Origin: Marmoricola sp. Leaf446
GTDB taxonomy: Bacteria; Actinomycetota; Actinomycetes; Propionibacteriales; Nocardioidaceae
Length of the DNA: 64,000 nt
Reading direction: 5' to 3'
Assembly: GCF_001424755.1 (NCBI RefSeq)
Contig: NZ_LMRF01000001.1
Span: 770,169-834,168, forward strand
The position numbers and the translations under genes were made by a program. The stretch's first letter is position 1. Every line of letters begins with the position of its first letter. Shown in pieces: positions 40,063-48,901 of this stretch. The notes beneath the pieces are model-generated. The model made no database searches. It had not been told where the DNA came from and saw only the letters and a program-made list of their open reading frames with translations.

Positions 40063-41118
40063 ATGAACCGCACCCCCCTCCGCACCCGCCTCGGCGTCGG
40101 CGCCGTCGCCGGCCTGAGCTGCCTGGCCCTGACCGCCTGCGCCAGCAACGACACCAGCTCCTCCTCCGAGGAGAAGGGGTCCTCCAGCGCCAACGCCGCG
40201 TCCGGCTCCAACGACGAGTCGGGCGACAAGCTGGTCATCGGCTTCTCCGCGCCGGCCGCCGACCACGGCTGGATGGCCTCGATCACCGAGTCCACCCGCA
40301 AGGCCGCCGAGAAGTACGACGACGTCGAGCTCCGCGTCGCCGAGGGCACCAACGAGGTCAACCTGCAGATCAGCCAGGTCGAGACCTTCATCAACGACAA
40401 GGTCGACGCCATCGTGCTGCTGCCCTTCGACGGCGACGCGCTCACCCGGGTGGCCCTCCAGGCGATGGAGGCCGGCATCCCGGTCATCAACGTCGACCGC
40501 GAGTTCAACGACCCCAACGCCGCCCGCGTGACCGTGCTCGGCGACAACTACGGCATGGGCGTCTCGGCCGGCCAGTACATCTGCTCCCAGCTCGAGGACG
40601 AGCCCGACAGCGTCGTCGCCGAGATCGCGGGCATCGACTCGCTGCCCCTGACCCAGGACCGCAGCAAGGGCTTCAAGGACGCGCTCGACGAGTGCGGCCT
40701 CGACGTGGACGCCCGGGTCGCCGCCGACTTCACCGTCGAGGGCGGCGAGGAGTCGACCCGCAACCTGCTGCAGGCCCAGCCCGAGATCGACGCCATCTGG
40801 AACCACGACGACGACCAGGGCGTCGGCGTGCTGGCCGCGATGAAGAGCGAGGACCGCGACGAGTTCTTCATGGTCGGCGGTGCCGGCTCGGCCAACGCGA
40901 TGCGGGAGATCCAGTCCGGCGACGGCGTGCTGAAGGCGACCGTCGTCTACCCGTCCACGCAGGGCGCCGACGGCGTCAAGCTCGCCCGGCTGCTGGCCCA
41001 GGAGAAGGCGATGAGCGACCTGGTCGAGGTCGAGGTGCCCCGCGAGGTGCAGCTCTACGCGCCGGTCGTGACCGAGGAGAACGTCGACAAGTACATCGAC
41101 ACCGCCTTCGAGTCCTGA
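40063..41118 (+). CDS. Sugar ABC transporter substrate-binding lipoprotein
   Basis: 351 residues. Signal peptide with lipobox LTAC (MNRTPLRTRLGVGAVAGLSC...), a Ser-rich linker (residues about 27-50), then a periplasmic-binding type-1 fold: KLVIGFSAPAADHGWMASITEST, EVNLQISQVETFINDKVDAIVLLPF, GIPVINVDREF, and IWNHDDDQGVGVLAAM. The NHDDDQG pattern is common to RbsB/XylF-type proteins binding pentoses or inositols. AAGGAG is 8 bases before the ATG. Confidence 0.95.
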   Translation: MNRTPLRTRLGVGAVAGLSCLALTACASNDTSSSSEEKGSSSANAASGSNDESGDKLVIGFSAPAADHGWMASITESTRKAAEKYDDVELRVAEGTNEVNLQISQVETFINDKVDAIVLLPFDGDALTRVALQAMEAGIPVINVDREFNDPNAARVTVLGDNYGMGVSAGQYICSQLEDEPDSVVAEIAGIDSLPLTQDRSKGFKDALDECGLDVDARVAADFTVEGGEESTRNLLQAQPEIDAIWNHDDDQGVGVLAAMKSEDRDEFFMVGGAGSANAMREIQSGDGVLKATVVYPSTQGADGVKLARLLAQEKAMSDLVEVEVPREVQLYAPVVTEENVDKYIDTAFES

Positions 41119-41132
41119 GCCGCCCCTGACGT

Positions 41133-41172
41133 CCCCGCCCCCGCCCGTCGGACACCCGCGGGCGGGGCGGGG
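41133..41172 (+). terminator. Strong GC hairpin after the substrate-binding protein gene
   Basis: CCCCGCCCCCGCCCG pairs with CGGGCGGGGCGGGG across a 10-base loop with one bulged C. Because the downstream genes continue in the same direction, it may be a partial terminator that favours expression of the transporter genes over the enzymes. Confidence 0.6.
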
Positions 41173-41203
41173 TCACCACCACCCGACCCTGGAGTGACAC
41201 CCG

Positions 41204-42388
41204 ATGACCGAGACCCGTCCCGCCCTGCAGGTCGCCATGGTCGGCCACGCCTTCATGGGGGCCGCCCACAGCCAGGCCTGGCGCGTGGCTCCCCGCTTCT
41301 TCGACCTCCCGCTCGCGCCGGCCATGCACGTCGTCGTCGGTCGTGACGCCGGCCGGGCCCAGGACGCCGCCGAGCGCCTGGGCTGGGCGGGGTCGGCCAC
41401 CGACTGGCGCGAGGTCGTCGCCCGCGACGACGTCGACCTGGTCGACATCTGCACCCCCGGCCACACCCACGCCGAGATCGCGATCGCCGCGCTCGCGGCC
41501 GGCAAGCACGTCCTGTGCGAGAAGCCGCTGGCCAACACCGTCGCCGAGGCGGAGGAGATGGCCGCGGTCGCCGAGCGCGCCGCCGGCGACGGCGTCCGCG
41601 CCATGGTCGGCTTCACCTACCGCCGCGTCCCCGCGGTCGCCCTGGCCCGCCGGCTGGTCCAGGAGGGCCGGATCGGCCAGGTACGCCAGGTCCGCGCGGT
41701 CTACCTCCAGGACTGGATCGCCGACCCCGAGGCGCCGCTGTCCTGGCGCCTCGACAAGGAGCTCGCCGGGTCCGGCGCCCTGGGCGACATCGGCGCCCAC
41801 GCCGTCGACCTCGCCCAGTTCGTCACCGGCGACCGGCTGGTCGAGGTCTCCGGCCACCTCGAGACCTTCGTGACCGAGCGGCCCGTCGCCGCGGGCGACA
41901 CCGCCGGCACCCTCGGCGGCGGGGGCGCCTCGGGCGAGCGCGGCCCGGTCACCGTCGACGACGCCGCGCTGTTCCTCGCCCGGTTCGCGGGCGGCGCGAT
42001 CGGCACGTTCGAGGCGACGCGCTTCGCCACCGGCCGCAAGAACGCGCTGCGCCTGGAGGTCAACGGCTCGCAGGGCTCGCTGGCCTTCGACTTCGAGGAC
42101 ATGAACGTGCTCGAGCTCTTCGACGCCACCGAGCCCGACGAGACCGCCGGGTTCCGGCGGATCCTGGTCACCGAGCCCGGCCACCCCTACGTGTCGGCCT
42201 GGTGGCCCGCGGGTCACGGCCTCGGCTACGAGCACGGCTTCACCCACCAGGTGGTCGACCTCGTCGAGGCGATCGCCGCCGGCACCGACCCCCACCCCAC
42301 CTTCGCCGACGGTCTGCAGGTCCAGCGCGTGCTGGCGGCCGTCGAGCAGAGCTCGTCCACCCGCACCTGGCAGGAGATCCCCGCATGA
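41204..42388 (+). CDS. Gfo/Idh/MocA family oxidoreductase
   Basis: 394 residues. Rossmann N-terminus ([20 protein letters not shown], a variant glycine motif), [35 protein letters not shown] with the EKP motif, and [21 protein letters not shown] with the catalytic-type GxH. NAD(P)-dependent dehydrogenase of sugars or inositols, probably acting on the imported substrate. Overlaps the xylA-like gene by ATGA. Confidence 0.92.
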   Translation: MTETRPALQVAMVGHAFMGAAHSQAWRVAPRFFDLPLAPAMHVVVGRDAGRAQDAAERLGWAGSATDWREVVARDDVDLVDICTPGHTHAEIAIAALAAGKHVLCEKPLANTVAEAEEMAAVAERAAGDGVRAMVGFTYRRVPAVALARRLVQEGRIGQVRQVRAVYLQDWIADPEAPLSWRLDKELAGSGALGDIGAHAVDLAQFVTGDRLVEVSGHLETFVTERPVAAGDTAGTLGGGGASGERGPVTVDDAALFLARFAGGAIGTFEATRFATGRKNALRLEVNGSQGSLAFDFEDMNVLELFDATEPDETAGFRRILVTEPGHPYVSAWWPAGHGLGYEHGFTHQVVDLVEAIAAGTDPHPTFADGLQVQRVLAAVEQSSSTRTWQEIPA

Positions 42389-43545
42389 GCGACCTCACCC
42401 CCCGTCCCGAGGACAAGTTCTCCTTCGGGCTGTGGACCGTCGGCTGGCAGGGCACCGACGTGTTCGGTCCCGCCAGCCGCTCGCTGCTGGACCCGGTCGA
42501 GGCGACGTACCAGCTGGCCGAGCTCGGTGCCGCCGCGGTGAGCTTCCACGACGACGACCTGCTGCCCGACGAGGACGCCCGCGACGCCACCCTCGAGCGC
42601 TACAAGAAGGCGCTGGCGGAGACCGGCCTCGTCACCGAGATGGTCACCACCAACCTGTTCAGCGACCCGGTGTTCAAGGAGGGCGCGCTGACCGCCAACG
42701 ACCGGCGCGTGCGGCGCCACGCCGTGGCCAAGGTGCTGCGCAACCTCGACCTGGCCGCCGAGCTGGGCGCCGAGACGTTCGTGGTGTGGGGCGGGCGCGA
42801 GGGCGCTGAGCACGGTGGCGGCAAGGACGTGCGCGCGGCCCTGGACCGGATGAAGGAGGCCATCGACCTGTTCTGCTCCTACGTGCTGCGGCAGGGCTAC
42901 GACCTGAGGTTCGCCCTCGAGCCCAAGCCCAACGAGCCGCGCGGCGACATCCTGCTCCCGACCATCGGCCACGCGCTGGCGTTCATCGACGAGCTGGAGC
43001 ACCCCGACCTGGTCGGCCTCAACCCCGAGGTCGGCCACGAGGAGATGGCCGGGCTCAACTTCGCCCAGGGCATCGCCCAGGCCGCCTGGCACGGCAAGCT
43101 GTTCCACATCGACCTCAACGGCCAGCACGGCCCGCGGTTCGACCAGGACCTGCGGTTCGGCGCCGGCAACCTGCGCGGCGCCTTCTGGGCCGTCGACGCG
43201 CTGCTCGGCAGCGGCACCGCCCCGGCGTACGACGGCTACGTCCACTTCGACTACAAGCCGCCGCGCGCCGAGGCGATCGACGGCGTGTGGTCGTCGGCCG
43301 CGTCGTGCATGCGCAACTACCTGCTGCTGCGGGAGCGGGCCCTGGCCTTCCGCGCCGACCCCGAGGTGACCGAGGCCCTGGCCGCGGCCAAGGTCGGCGA
43401 GCTCGCCACCCCGACGCTCGAGCCGGGGGAGACCCTCGCCGCGCTCCGCGAGGAGGAGCACGACCTGACCGCGCTGCGTGAGCGCGGCACCGCGATGGAG
43501 GCGCTGGACCAGCTCGCCATGGAGCACCTGCTCGGCGCCCGCTGA
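42385..43545 (+). CDS. xylA: Xylose isomerase
   Basis: 386 residues, the length of the short actinobacterial class I enzyme. The opening [24 protein letters not shown], catalytic [10 protein letters not shown] (His), [15 protein letters not shown], metal-binding [33 protein letters not shown], and [22 protein letters not shown] all match XylA. Aldose-ketose isomerisation of D-xylose (or glucose). No xylulokinase gene lies in the window, so the operon substrate is not certain. Confidence 0.93.
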   Translation: MSDLTPRPEDKFSFGLWTVGWQGTDVFGPASRSLLDPVEATYQLAELGAAAVSFHDDDLLPDEDARDATLERYKKALAETGLVTEMVTTNLFSDPVFKEGALTANDRRVRRHAVAKVLRNLDLAAELGAETFVVWGGREGAEHGGGKDVRAALDRMKEAIDLFCSYVLRQGYDLRFALEPKPNEPRGDILLPTIGHALAFIDELEHPDLVGLNPEVGHEEMAGLNFAQGIAQAAWHGKLFHIDLNGQHGPRFDQDLRFGAGNLRGAFWAVDALLGSGTAPAYDGYVHFDYKPPRAEAIDGVWSSAASCMRNYLLLRERALAFRADPEVTEALAAAKVGELATPTLEPGETLAALREEEHDLTALRERGTAMEALDQLAMEHLLGAR

Positions 43546-43582
43546 GCCGACCCGACCGACCACCACACCACCGGAGGACCCC

Positions 43583-44590
43583 ATGCCCCGACCCATCACC
43601 CTGTTCACCGGCCAGTGGGCCGACCTGCCGCTCGAGGAGGTGGCCGAGCTCGCCTCCGGCTGGGGGTACGACGGCCTCGAGCTCGCCTGCTGGGGCGACC
43701 ACCTCGACCCCTGGCAGGCCGCCGAGGACGACGCCTACGTGCAGGGCAAGCTCGACCTGCTCGAGAAGTACGACCTGAAGTGCTTCGCGATCTCCAACCA
43801 CCTCAAGGGCCAGGCGGTCTGTGACGACCCGATCGACGGCCGCCACGAGGCGATCCTGTCCTCGCGGGTGTGGGGCGACGGCGACCCGGAGGGCGTGCGG
43901 CAGCGCGCGGCCGAGGAGATGAAGCTGACCGCCCGCACCGCGCAGCGGCTCGGCGTGGACGTCGTCGTCGGCTTCACCGGCTCCTCGATCTGGAAGTACG
44001 TCGCGATGTTCCCCCCGGCGACCGAGGAGATGGTCGAGGCCGGCTACCGCGACTTCGCCGACCGGTGGAACCCCATCCTCGACGTCTTCGACGAGTGCGG
44101 GGTGCGCTTCGCCCACGAGGTGCACCCCTCGGAGATCGCCTACGACTATTGGACGACCGTCCGGACGCTCGAGGCGATCGGCCACCGGGAGGCGTTCGGC
44201 CTCAACTGGGACCCCAGCCACTTCGTGTGGCAGGACCTCGACCCGGTGGGGTTCATGTGGGACTTCCGCGACCGGATCTACCACGTGGACTGCAAGGACG
44301 CGAAGCGGCAGACCGGCAACGGCCGCAACGGCCGGCTCGGGTCGCACCTGCCGTGGGCCGACCCGCGGCGCGGGTGGGACTTCGTCTCGACCGGTCACGG
44401 GGACGTGCCGTGGGAGCAGTCCTTCCGGATGCTGAACACGATCGGCTACGACGGCCCGATCTCGGTGGAGTGGGAGGACGCGGGCATGGACCGGCTCGTC
44501 GGTGCTCCCGAGGCGCTGGACTTCGTCCGACGGCTCGCCTTCGACGCCCCCACCGCGGCCTTCGACGCCGCGTTCAGCACCAAGGACTGA
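43583..44590 (+). CDS. TIM-barrel sugar (phosphate) isomerase/epimerase
   Basis: 335 residues of the AP-endonuclease-2-like (xylose isomerase-like TIM barrel) family, about 37 bases after xylA with GGAGG before the ATG. Metal-site candidates: [36 protein letters not shown] and [11 protein letters not shown]. Members isomerise or epimerise keto-sugars and inositol derivatives (IolE/IolI style). Likely partners the Gfo/Idh dehydrogenase; exact reaction unknown. Confidence 0.88.
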   Translation: MPRPITLFTGQWADLPLEEVAELASGWGYDGLELACWGDHLDPWQAAEDDAYVQGKLDLLEKYDLKCFAISNHLKGQAVCDDPIDGRHEAILSSRVWGDGDPEGVRQRAAEEMKLTARTAQRLGVDVVVGFTGSSIWKYVAMFPPATEEMVEAGYRDFADRWNPILDVFDECGVRFAHEVHPSEIAYDYWTTVRTLEAIGHREAFGLNWDPSHFVWQDLDPVGFMWDFRDRIYHVDCKDAKRQTGNGRNGRLGSHLPWADPRRGWDFVSTGHGDVPWEQSFRMLNTIGYDGPISVEWEDAGMDRLVGAPEALDFVRRLAFDAPTAAFDAAFSTKD

Positions 44591-44687
44591 GCACGTCGCC
44601 CCCGGGGCACCCGCACGACGCGTCGCGTCGGCGCGGGGCCCCGGGCGGCACCCGTCGCCGGTAGCCTGAGCCAGGTCTTCGTGACTT

Positions 44688-44766
44688 TCCCCGGTTGGTC
44701 TGCCGGCAGGGCCCGCCTGACTTTGAATCAGGACAAGCGACGTAGGTTCGACTCCTACCCGGGGAG
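44688..44766 (+). tRNA. tRNA-Gln (anticodon TTG)
   Basis: 79 bases as I fold it. Acceptor TCCCCGG/CCGGGGA with discriminator G and first pair U-A, both glutamine identity elements; anticodon stem CCTGA/TCAGG with loop CTTTGAA (TTG); T-arm GTAGG-TTCGACT-CCTAC. The D-arm (GGTC...GGCC plus two extra bases) and a 9-base variable loop are larger than usual. CCA not encoded. A TAGCCT at 44662 may be its -10. It ends 1 base before the glmU start codon. Confidence 0.8.
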
Positions 44767-44767
44767 C

Positions 44768-46231
44768 GTGAGCACCGATCGCACCGCCCCGACCCCTCCC
44801 GCCACCGACCTGACGGTCGTCGTCCTCGCCGCGGGGGGCGGCACCCGGATGAAGTCCAAGACGGCCAAGGTGCTGCACCCGCTGGCGGGTCGCAGCATGC
44901 TCGGCCACGTGCTGGCGGCGGTCCGCGAGCTCGAGCCGCGGCGCGTGGTGACGGTGGTGGGCCACCAGCGCGAGCAGGTCGCGCCCCACGTCGAGCAGCA
45001 CCTGCCCGAGGCGCGGATCGCGGTGCAGGAGACCCAGGACGGCACCGGTCACGCCGTGCGCATCGCCTGGGACGTTCTCGACGACGCGGACCGACAGGGC
45101 ACCGTGCTCGTGGCGTACGGCGACACGCCGCTCCTCGAGGGCGCCAGCCTCCGGGCGCTGGTCGCCGACCACGTCGGCGCCGGCCGGGCGGTGAGCATCC
45201 TGTCGGGCATCGTCGGCGACCCCCACGGCTACGGCCGGGTGGTGCGCGACGAGGCCGGTGAGGTCACCGGCATCGTGGAGCAGAAGGACGCCACCGACGA
45301 GCAGCGCGCGGTCCGCGAGATCAACAGCGGCATCCTCGCCTTCGACGCCGCCTTCCTCGGCGCGGCGCTGCCCCGGCTGTCCTCGCAGAACGCCGCGGGG
45401 GAGTACTACCTCACCGACACCGTCGCCCTGGCCCGCGCGGACGGCCTGCCCGTCGGCGCGATGCCGCTCGACGACGTGCTGCAGACCGAGGGCGCCAACG
45501 ACCGGGTGCAGCTGGCCGAGCTGGGCCGCGAGAAGAACCGCCGCATCCTGGCCCGCTGGATGCGCGAGGGCGTCACCGTGATGGACCCCGCCACCACCTG
45601 GGTCGACGCCGACGTGGTGCTCGCCCGCGACGTCACGCTGCTGCCCGGCGTACAGCTGCTCGGCGCGACCGTGGTCGAGGAGGACGCCGTCATCGGCCCG
45701 GACTGCACGCTGGAGGACGTCGAGGTGGGCGAGGGGGCGCGCGTCGTACGCACGCACGGGCAGCTGGCCGTCATCGGCGCCGGCGCGACCGTCGGCCCGT
45801 TCTCCTACCTGCGCCCGGGCGCCCGGCTGGGGGCCCACGGCAAGATCGGCGCGTTCGTCGAGGTGAAGAACTCCACCATCGGCGACGGCGCCAAGGTGCC
45901 CCACCTGTCGTACGTCGGCGACGCCGACATCGGCGAGGGCACCAACATCGGCGCCGGGACGATCTTCGCCAACTACGACGGGGTCGCCAAGCACCGCACC
46001 ACGATCGGCAGGCACGCCCGCACCGCCAGCAACAACACGTTCGTGGCGCCCGTGACCGTCGGCGACGGCGCCGCCACCGGGGCCGGCTCGACGATCCGCG
46101 AGGACGTCCCGCCGGGCGCGCTGGCGGTCTCGGCCGGTCCGCAGCGCACCATCGCCGGGTGGGTGCTCAAGCGCCGCGAGGGCACCGCGCAGGCCGACGC
46201 GGCGCGTGACGCAGGGGCGACCGAGGAGTGA
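44768..46231 (+). CDS. glmU: GlmU, bifunctional N-acetylglucosamine-1-phosphate uridyltransferase / glucosamine-1-phosphate acetyltransferase
   Basis: 487 residues. Uridyltransferase half: TVVVLAAGGGTRMKSKTAKVLHPLAGR, ETQDGTGHAVRIA, YGDTPLLEG, and EINSGILAFD. Acetyltransferase half: hexapeptide left-handed helix (GPFSYLRPGARLGAHGKIGAFVEVKNS, VPHLSYVGDADIGEGTNIGAGTIFANYDG). Makes UDP-GlcNAc for peptidoglycan. The GTG immediately after the tRNA-Gln is the only start that keeps the pyrophosphorylase motif, so no separate ribosome-binding site fits between the two genes. Confidence 0.96.
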   Translation: MSTDRTAPTPPATDLTVVVLAAGGGTRMKSKTAKVLHPLAGRSMLGHVLAAVRELEPRRVVTVVGHQREQVAPHVEQHLPEARIAVQETQDGTGHAVRIAWDVLDDADRQGTVLVAYGDTPLLEGASLRALVADHVGAGRAVSILSGIVGDPHGYGRVVRDEAGEVTGIVEQKDATDEQRAVREINSGILAFDAAFLGAALPRLSSQNAAGEYYLTDTVALARADGLPVGAMPLDDVLQTEGANDRVQLAELGREKNRRILARWMREGVTVMDPATTWVDADVVLARDVTLLPGVQLLGATVVEEDAVIGPDCTLEDVEVGEGARVVRTHGQLAVIGAGATVGPFSYLRPGARLGAHGKIGAFVEVKNSTIGDGAKVPHLSYVGDADIGEGTNIGAGTIFANYDGVAKHRTTIGRHARTASNNTFVAPVTVGDGAATGAGSTIREDVPPGALAVSAGPQRTIAGWVLKRREGTAQADAARDAGATEE

Positions 46232-46339
46232 CCCGGGAGTGAACCTGGGCGCGGCCCGAGGGGTGACCCCCCTGCCGGCCGACCCTGCCGGTGGGCCACA
46301 ATCGACCCGCACGTCCTTCCAGCACGAGGAGCGCCGCAC

Positions 46340-47320
46340 GTGAGCGGAATGAAGCGCACCACCGAGAAGAACCTGATGGTCTTCACCGGACGGGCCCACC
46401 CCTCGCTGGCGGACGAGGTGGCCACGCTGATGGGCACCGAGCTCGTGCCGACGTCGGCCTACGAGTTCGCCAACTCCGAGATCTACGTGCGCTACGAGGA
46501 GTCCGTCCGCGGCTCCGACGCCTTCGTGATCCAGAGCCACACCGCGCCGGTCAACGAGTGGATCATGGAGCACCTGATCATGGTCGACGCGCTCAAGCGC
46601 GCCTCGGCCAAGCGGATCACCGTGGTGCTGCCGTTCTACGGCTACGCCCGCCAGGACAAGAAGCACCGTGGCCGCGAGCCGATCTCGGCGCGGCTGATGG
46701 CCGACCTGTTCAAGACCGCGGGCGCCGACCGGCTGATCGCGGTCGACCTGCACGCCGACCAGATCCAGGGCTTCTTCGACGGGCCCGTCGACCACCTGAT
46801 GGCGATGCCGATCCTGGCCGACTACGTCAAGGAGAAGTACGGCGACCAGCGCCTCGCCGTCGTCTCCCCGGACGCCGGCCGGATCAAGGTCGCCGAGCGG
46901 TGGTCGGCCCGGCTGGGCGGCGTACCCCTGGCCTTCATCCACAAGACCCGCCGCGAGGACCGCCCCAACGAGACCGTCGCCAACCGCGTGGTCGGCAAGG
47001 TCGAGGGCCGGATCTGCATCCTCACCGACGACATGATCGACACCGGCGGCACCATCGTGAAGGCCGCCGACGCGCTCATGGCCGACGGCGCGGCCGGCGT
47101 GATCATCGCCGCCACCCACGCGATCCTCTCCGACCCCGCGGTCGACCGGCTGAAGAACTCCCCGGCCACCGAGGTCGTGGTCACCAACACCCTCCCGATC
47201 GCCCCGGAGTGCCACTTCGACAAGCTCACGGTGCTCTCGATCGCGCCCCTGATCTCCCGCGCGATCAAGGAGGTCTTCGAGGACGGCTCGGTGACCTCGA
47301 TGTTCGACGGCCACGCCTGA
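46340..47320 (+). CDS. prs: Ribose-phosphate pyrophosphokinase (PRPP synthase)
   Basis: 326 residues from GTG with GGAGCG upstream. LMVFTGRAHPSLADEVA, EFANSEIYVRYEESVRGSDAF, LPFYGYARQDKKHRGREPISARL (ATP flexible loop), VDLHADQIQGFFDGPVDHL, and the PRPP loop ILTDDMIDTGGTIVKAA. Makes PRPP for nucleotides, His, Trp and, in actinobacteria, decaprenyl-phosphoryl-arabinose. glmU-prs-rplY-pth is the usual actinobacterial order. Confidence 0.97.
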   Translation: MSGMKRTTEKNLMVFTGRAHPSLADEVATLMGTELVPTSAYEFANSEIYVRYEESVRGSDAFVIQSHTAPVNEWIMEHLIMVDALKRASAKRITVVLPFYGYARQDKKHRGREPISARLMADLFKTAGADRLIAVDLHADQIQGFFDGPVDHLMAMPILADYVKEKYGDQRLAVVSPDAGRIKVAERWSARLGGVPLAFIHKTRREDRPNETVANRVVGKVEGRICILTDDMIDTGGTIVKAADALMADGAAGVIIAATHAILSDPAVDRLKNSPATEVVVTNTLPIAPECHFDKLTVLSIAPLISRAIKEVFEDGSVTSMFDGHA

Positions 47321-47376
47321 GCGGTCGCTCGCGACCCGATTTCATGCCCGCGTCACCCAGCGGCTAGGATCGTGCA

Positions 47377-47542
47377 GTTGCCTCGGCGAGGGAGCGGGCC
47401 CGCGAGGGTCGGCTCCGTGATCGACGCGGTCGGTTCGTGACCCCATGCACCGCGCCCGTCGGCCTGCGGTGCATGTGCTGTCCCCGGCCCGTGGCAAACC
47501 CACTGACGTAGTCCCCGCACGCCCACCTGAGGAGCCGCACCG
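47377..47542 (+). ncRNA. Long 5' leader of rplY with a stable hairpin
   Basis: TAGGAT at 47365-47370 would start transcription near 47377, giving a leader of about 165 bases with no gene. It contains CATGCACCGC (47444-47453) paired with GCGGTGCATG (47466-47475), extended by an inner GCC/GGC pair. Ribosomal protein leaders often carry autoregulatory structures; this one is only a candidate. Confidence 0.4.
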
Positions 47543-48256
47543 ATGTCCGAAGACAAGATCAAGGCCGAGACCCGCACCGAGTTCGGCAAGGGCGCCGCGC
47601 GCCGCATCCGCCGGGCCGACAAGGTGCCCGCGGTCATCTACGGCCACGGCAACGCGCCCATCCACGTCACGCTGCCCGGCCACGACACCTTCCTCGCGCT
47701 CAAGCGCGGCGGTGCCAACGCGCTGCTGGACATCGACGTCGACGGCAAGAAGTACCTCGCGCTGACCAAGCAGATCCAGGCCGACCCGATCAAGGGCTTC
47801 CTCGAGCACGTCGACTTCGTCGAGGTCCGCAAGGGCGAGATGGTCACCGTCGACATCCCCGTCCACGTGACCGGCGAGTCCAAGTCCGACGCGCTGACGG
47901 TGACCGAGCTCAACACGGTCTCCATCGAGGCCGACGCCACCGCGATCCCCGAGGCCTTCGAGATCTCCGTCGAGGACGCCGAGATCGGCTTCCAGGTCTT
48001 CGCCAAGGACCTCGCGCTGCCCAACGGCGCGACGCTGCTCACCGACGAGGACCTGCTGGTCGTCAACGTGATCCACGCGCCCACCGCCGAGGAGGTCGAG
48101 GCCGAGCTGGAGGAGGCCGAGGCCGAGGTCGGCATCGAGCGCGACGAGACCGACGAGGAGGCCGCCGAGGCTGCCGAGACCGAGGGCAGCGAGTCCGAGG
48201 CCGCCGGCGAGGGCGACACCGTCCCCGAGACCGACGCCAACGACGGCCAGCGCTGA
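47543..48256 (+). CDS. rplY: Ribosomal protein bL25 (CTC form)
   Basis: 237 residues: the N-terminal L25 domain (KIKAETRTEFGKGAARRIRRADKVPAVIYGHG) that binds 5S rRNA, then the TL5/CTC domain (PIKGFLEHVDFVEVRKGEMVTVDIPVH) and a strongly acidic Glu/Ala tail of about 45 residues. GAGGAG lies 9 bases before the ATG. Confidence 0.97.
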   Translation: MSEDKIKAETRTEFGKGAARRIRRADKVPAVIYGHGNAPIHVTLPGHDTFLALKRGGANALLDIDVDGKKYLALTKQIQADPIKGFLEHVDFVEVRKGEMVTVDIPVHVTGESKSDALTVTELNTVSIEADATAIPEAFEISVEDAEIGFQVFAKDLALPNGATLLTDEDLLVVNVIHAPTAEEVEAELEEAEAEVGIERDETDEEAAEAAETEGSESEAAGEGDTVPETDANDGQR

Positions 48257-48265
48257 TCCGCTCCG

Positions 48266-48859
48266 GTGGTCGATGACGCGGTCTGGCTGGTCGTCGGGCT
48301 GGGCAACCCTGGTCCGACGTACGCCGGGACGCGGCACAACATCGGCTACCTCGTCACCGACGAGCTCGCCCGTCGCACGGGCGGCTCGTGGCGCAAGCAC
48401 AAGACCGGGCGCGCCGACGTCGTCGAAGGACGACTCGGTGCGCCCGGCACTGCGTCACCGCGGGTCGTGCTGGCACGCCCGCGCTGCTACATGAACGAGT
48501 CCGGGGGACCGGTCAAGGCGCTGGCCACGTTCTACAAGGTCGCCCCCGACCACGTCGTCGCGATCCACGACGAGCTCGACATCGCCTTCGGCACGCTGCG
48601 CACCAAGCTCGGTGGCGGCGACAACGGCCACAACGGGCTGAAGTCGATGCGCTCCTCCCTCGGCACCGGCGACTTCTACCGGGTGCGGGCCGGCATCGGC
48701 CGCCCCCCGGGTCGCCAGGAGCCGGCCGACTACGTGCTCTCGGCGTACTCCCGGGCCGAGCAGAAGGAGCTCCCCTTCCAGGTCGACACCGCCGCCGACG
48801 CGGTCGAGTCCCTGATCCGCGACGGCCTCGAGTCCACCCAGCAGAGGTACAACAGCTGA
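48266..48859 (+). CDS. pth: Peptidyl-tRNA hydrolase
   Basis: 197 residues from GTG. VVGLGNPGPTYAGTRHNIGYLVTDEL holds the catalytic His; PRCYMNESGGPVKAL, HDELDIAFG and GGGDNGHNGLKSM are the remaining motifs. Releases peptides from stalled peptidyl-tRNAs. Nine bases after rplY. Confidence 0.97.
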   Translation: MVDDAVWLVVGLGNPGPTYAGTRHNIGYLVTDELARRTGGSWRKHKTGRADVVEGRLGAPGTASPRVVLARPRCYMNESGGPVKALATFYKVAPDHVVAIHDELDIAFGTLRTKLGGGDNGHNGLKSMRSSLGTGDFYRVRAGIGRPPGRQEPADYVLSAYSRAEQKELPFQVDTAADAVESLIRDGLESTQQRYNS

Positions 48860-48888
48860 GCCGTCGGTCTGGGCCGCTACTGGCTCAC

Positions 48889-48894
48889 TAGGGT
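48889..48894 (+). promoter_or_regulatory. -10 box of cysQ, leaderless type
   Basis: TAGGGT 7 bases before the GTG; it supports that GTG as start. Confidence 0.6.
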
Positions 48895-48901
48895 GGTCTG
48901 C

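Noticed and set aside
43115-47314. A very long open frame on the minus strand across xylA, glmU and prs
   Set aside because: High GC makes stop codons rare in one antisense frame. The translation is Val/Gly/Arg/His-rich without domains and lies opposite well-identified genes.
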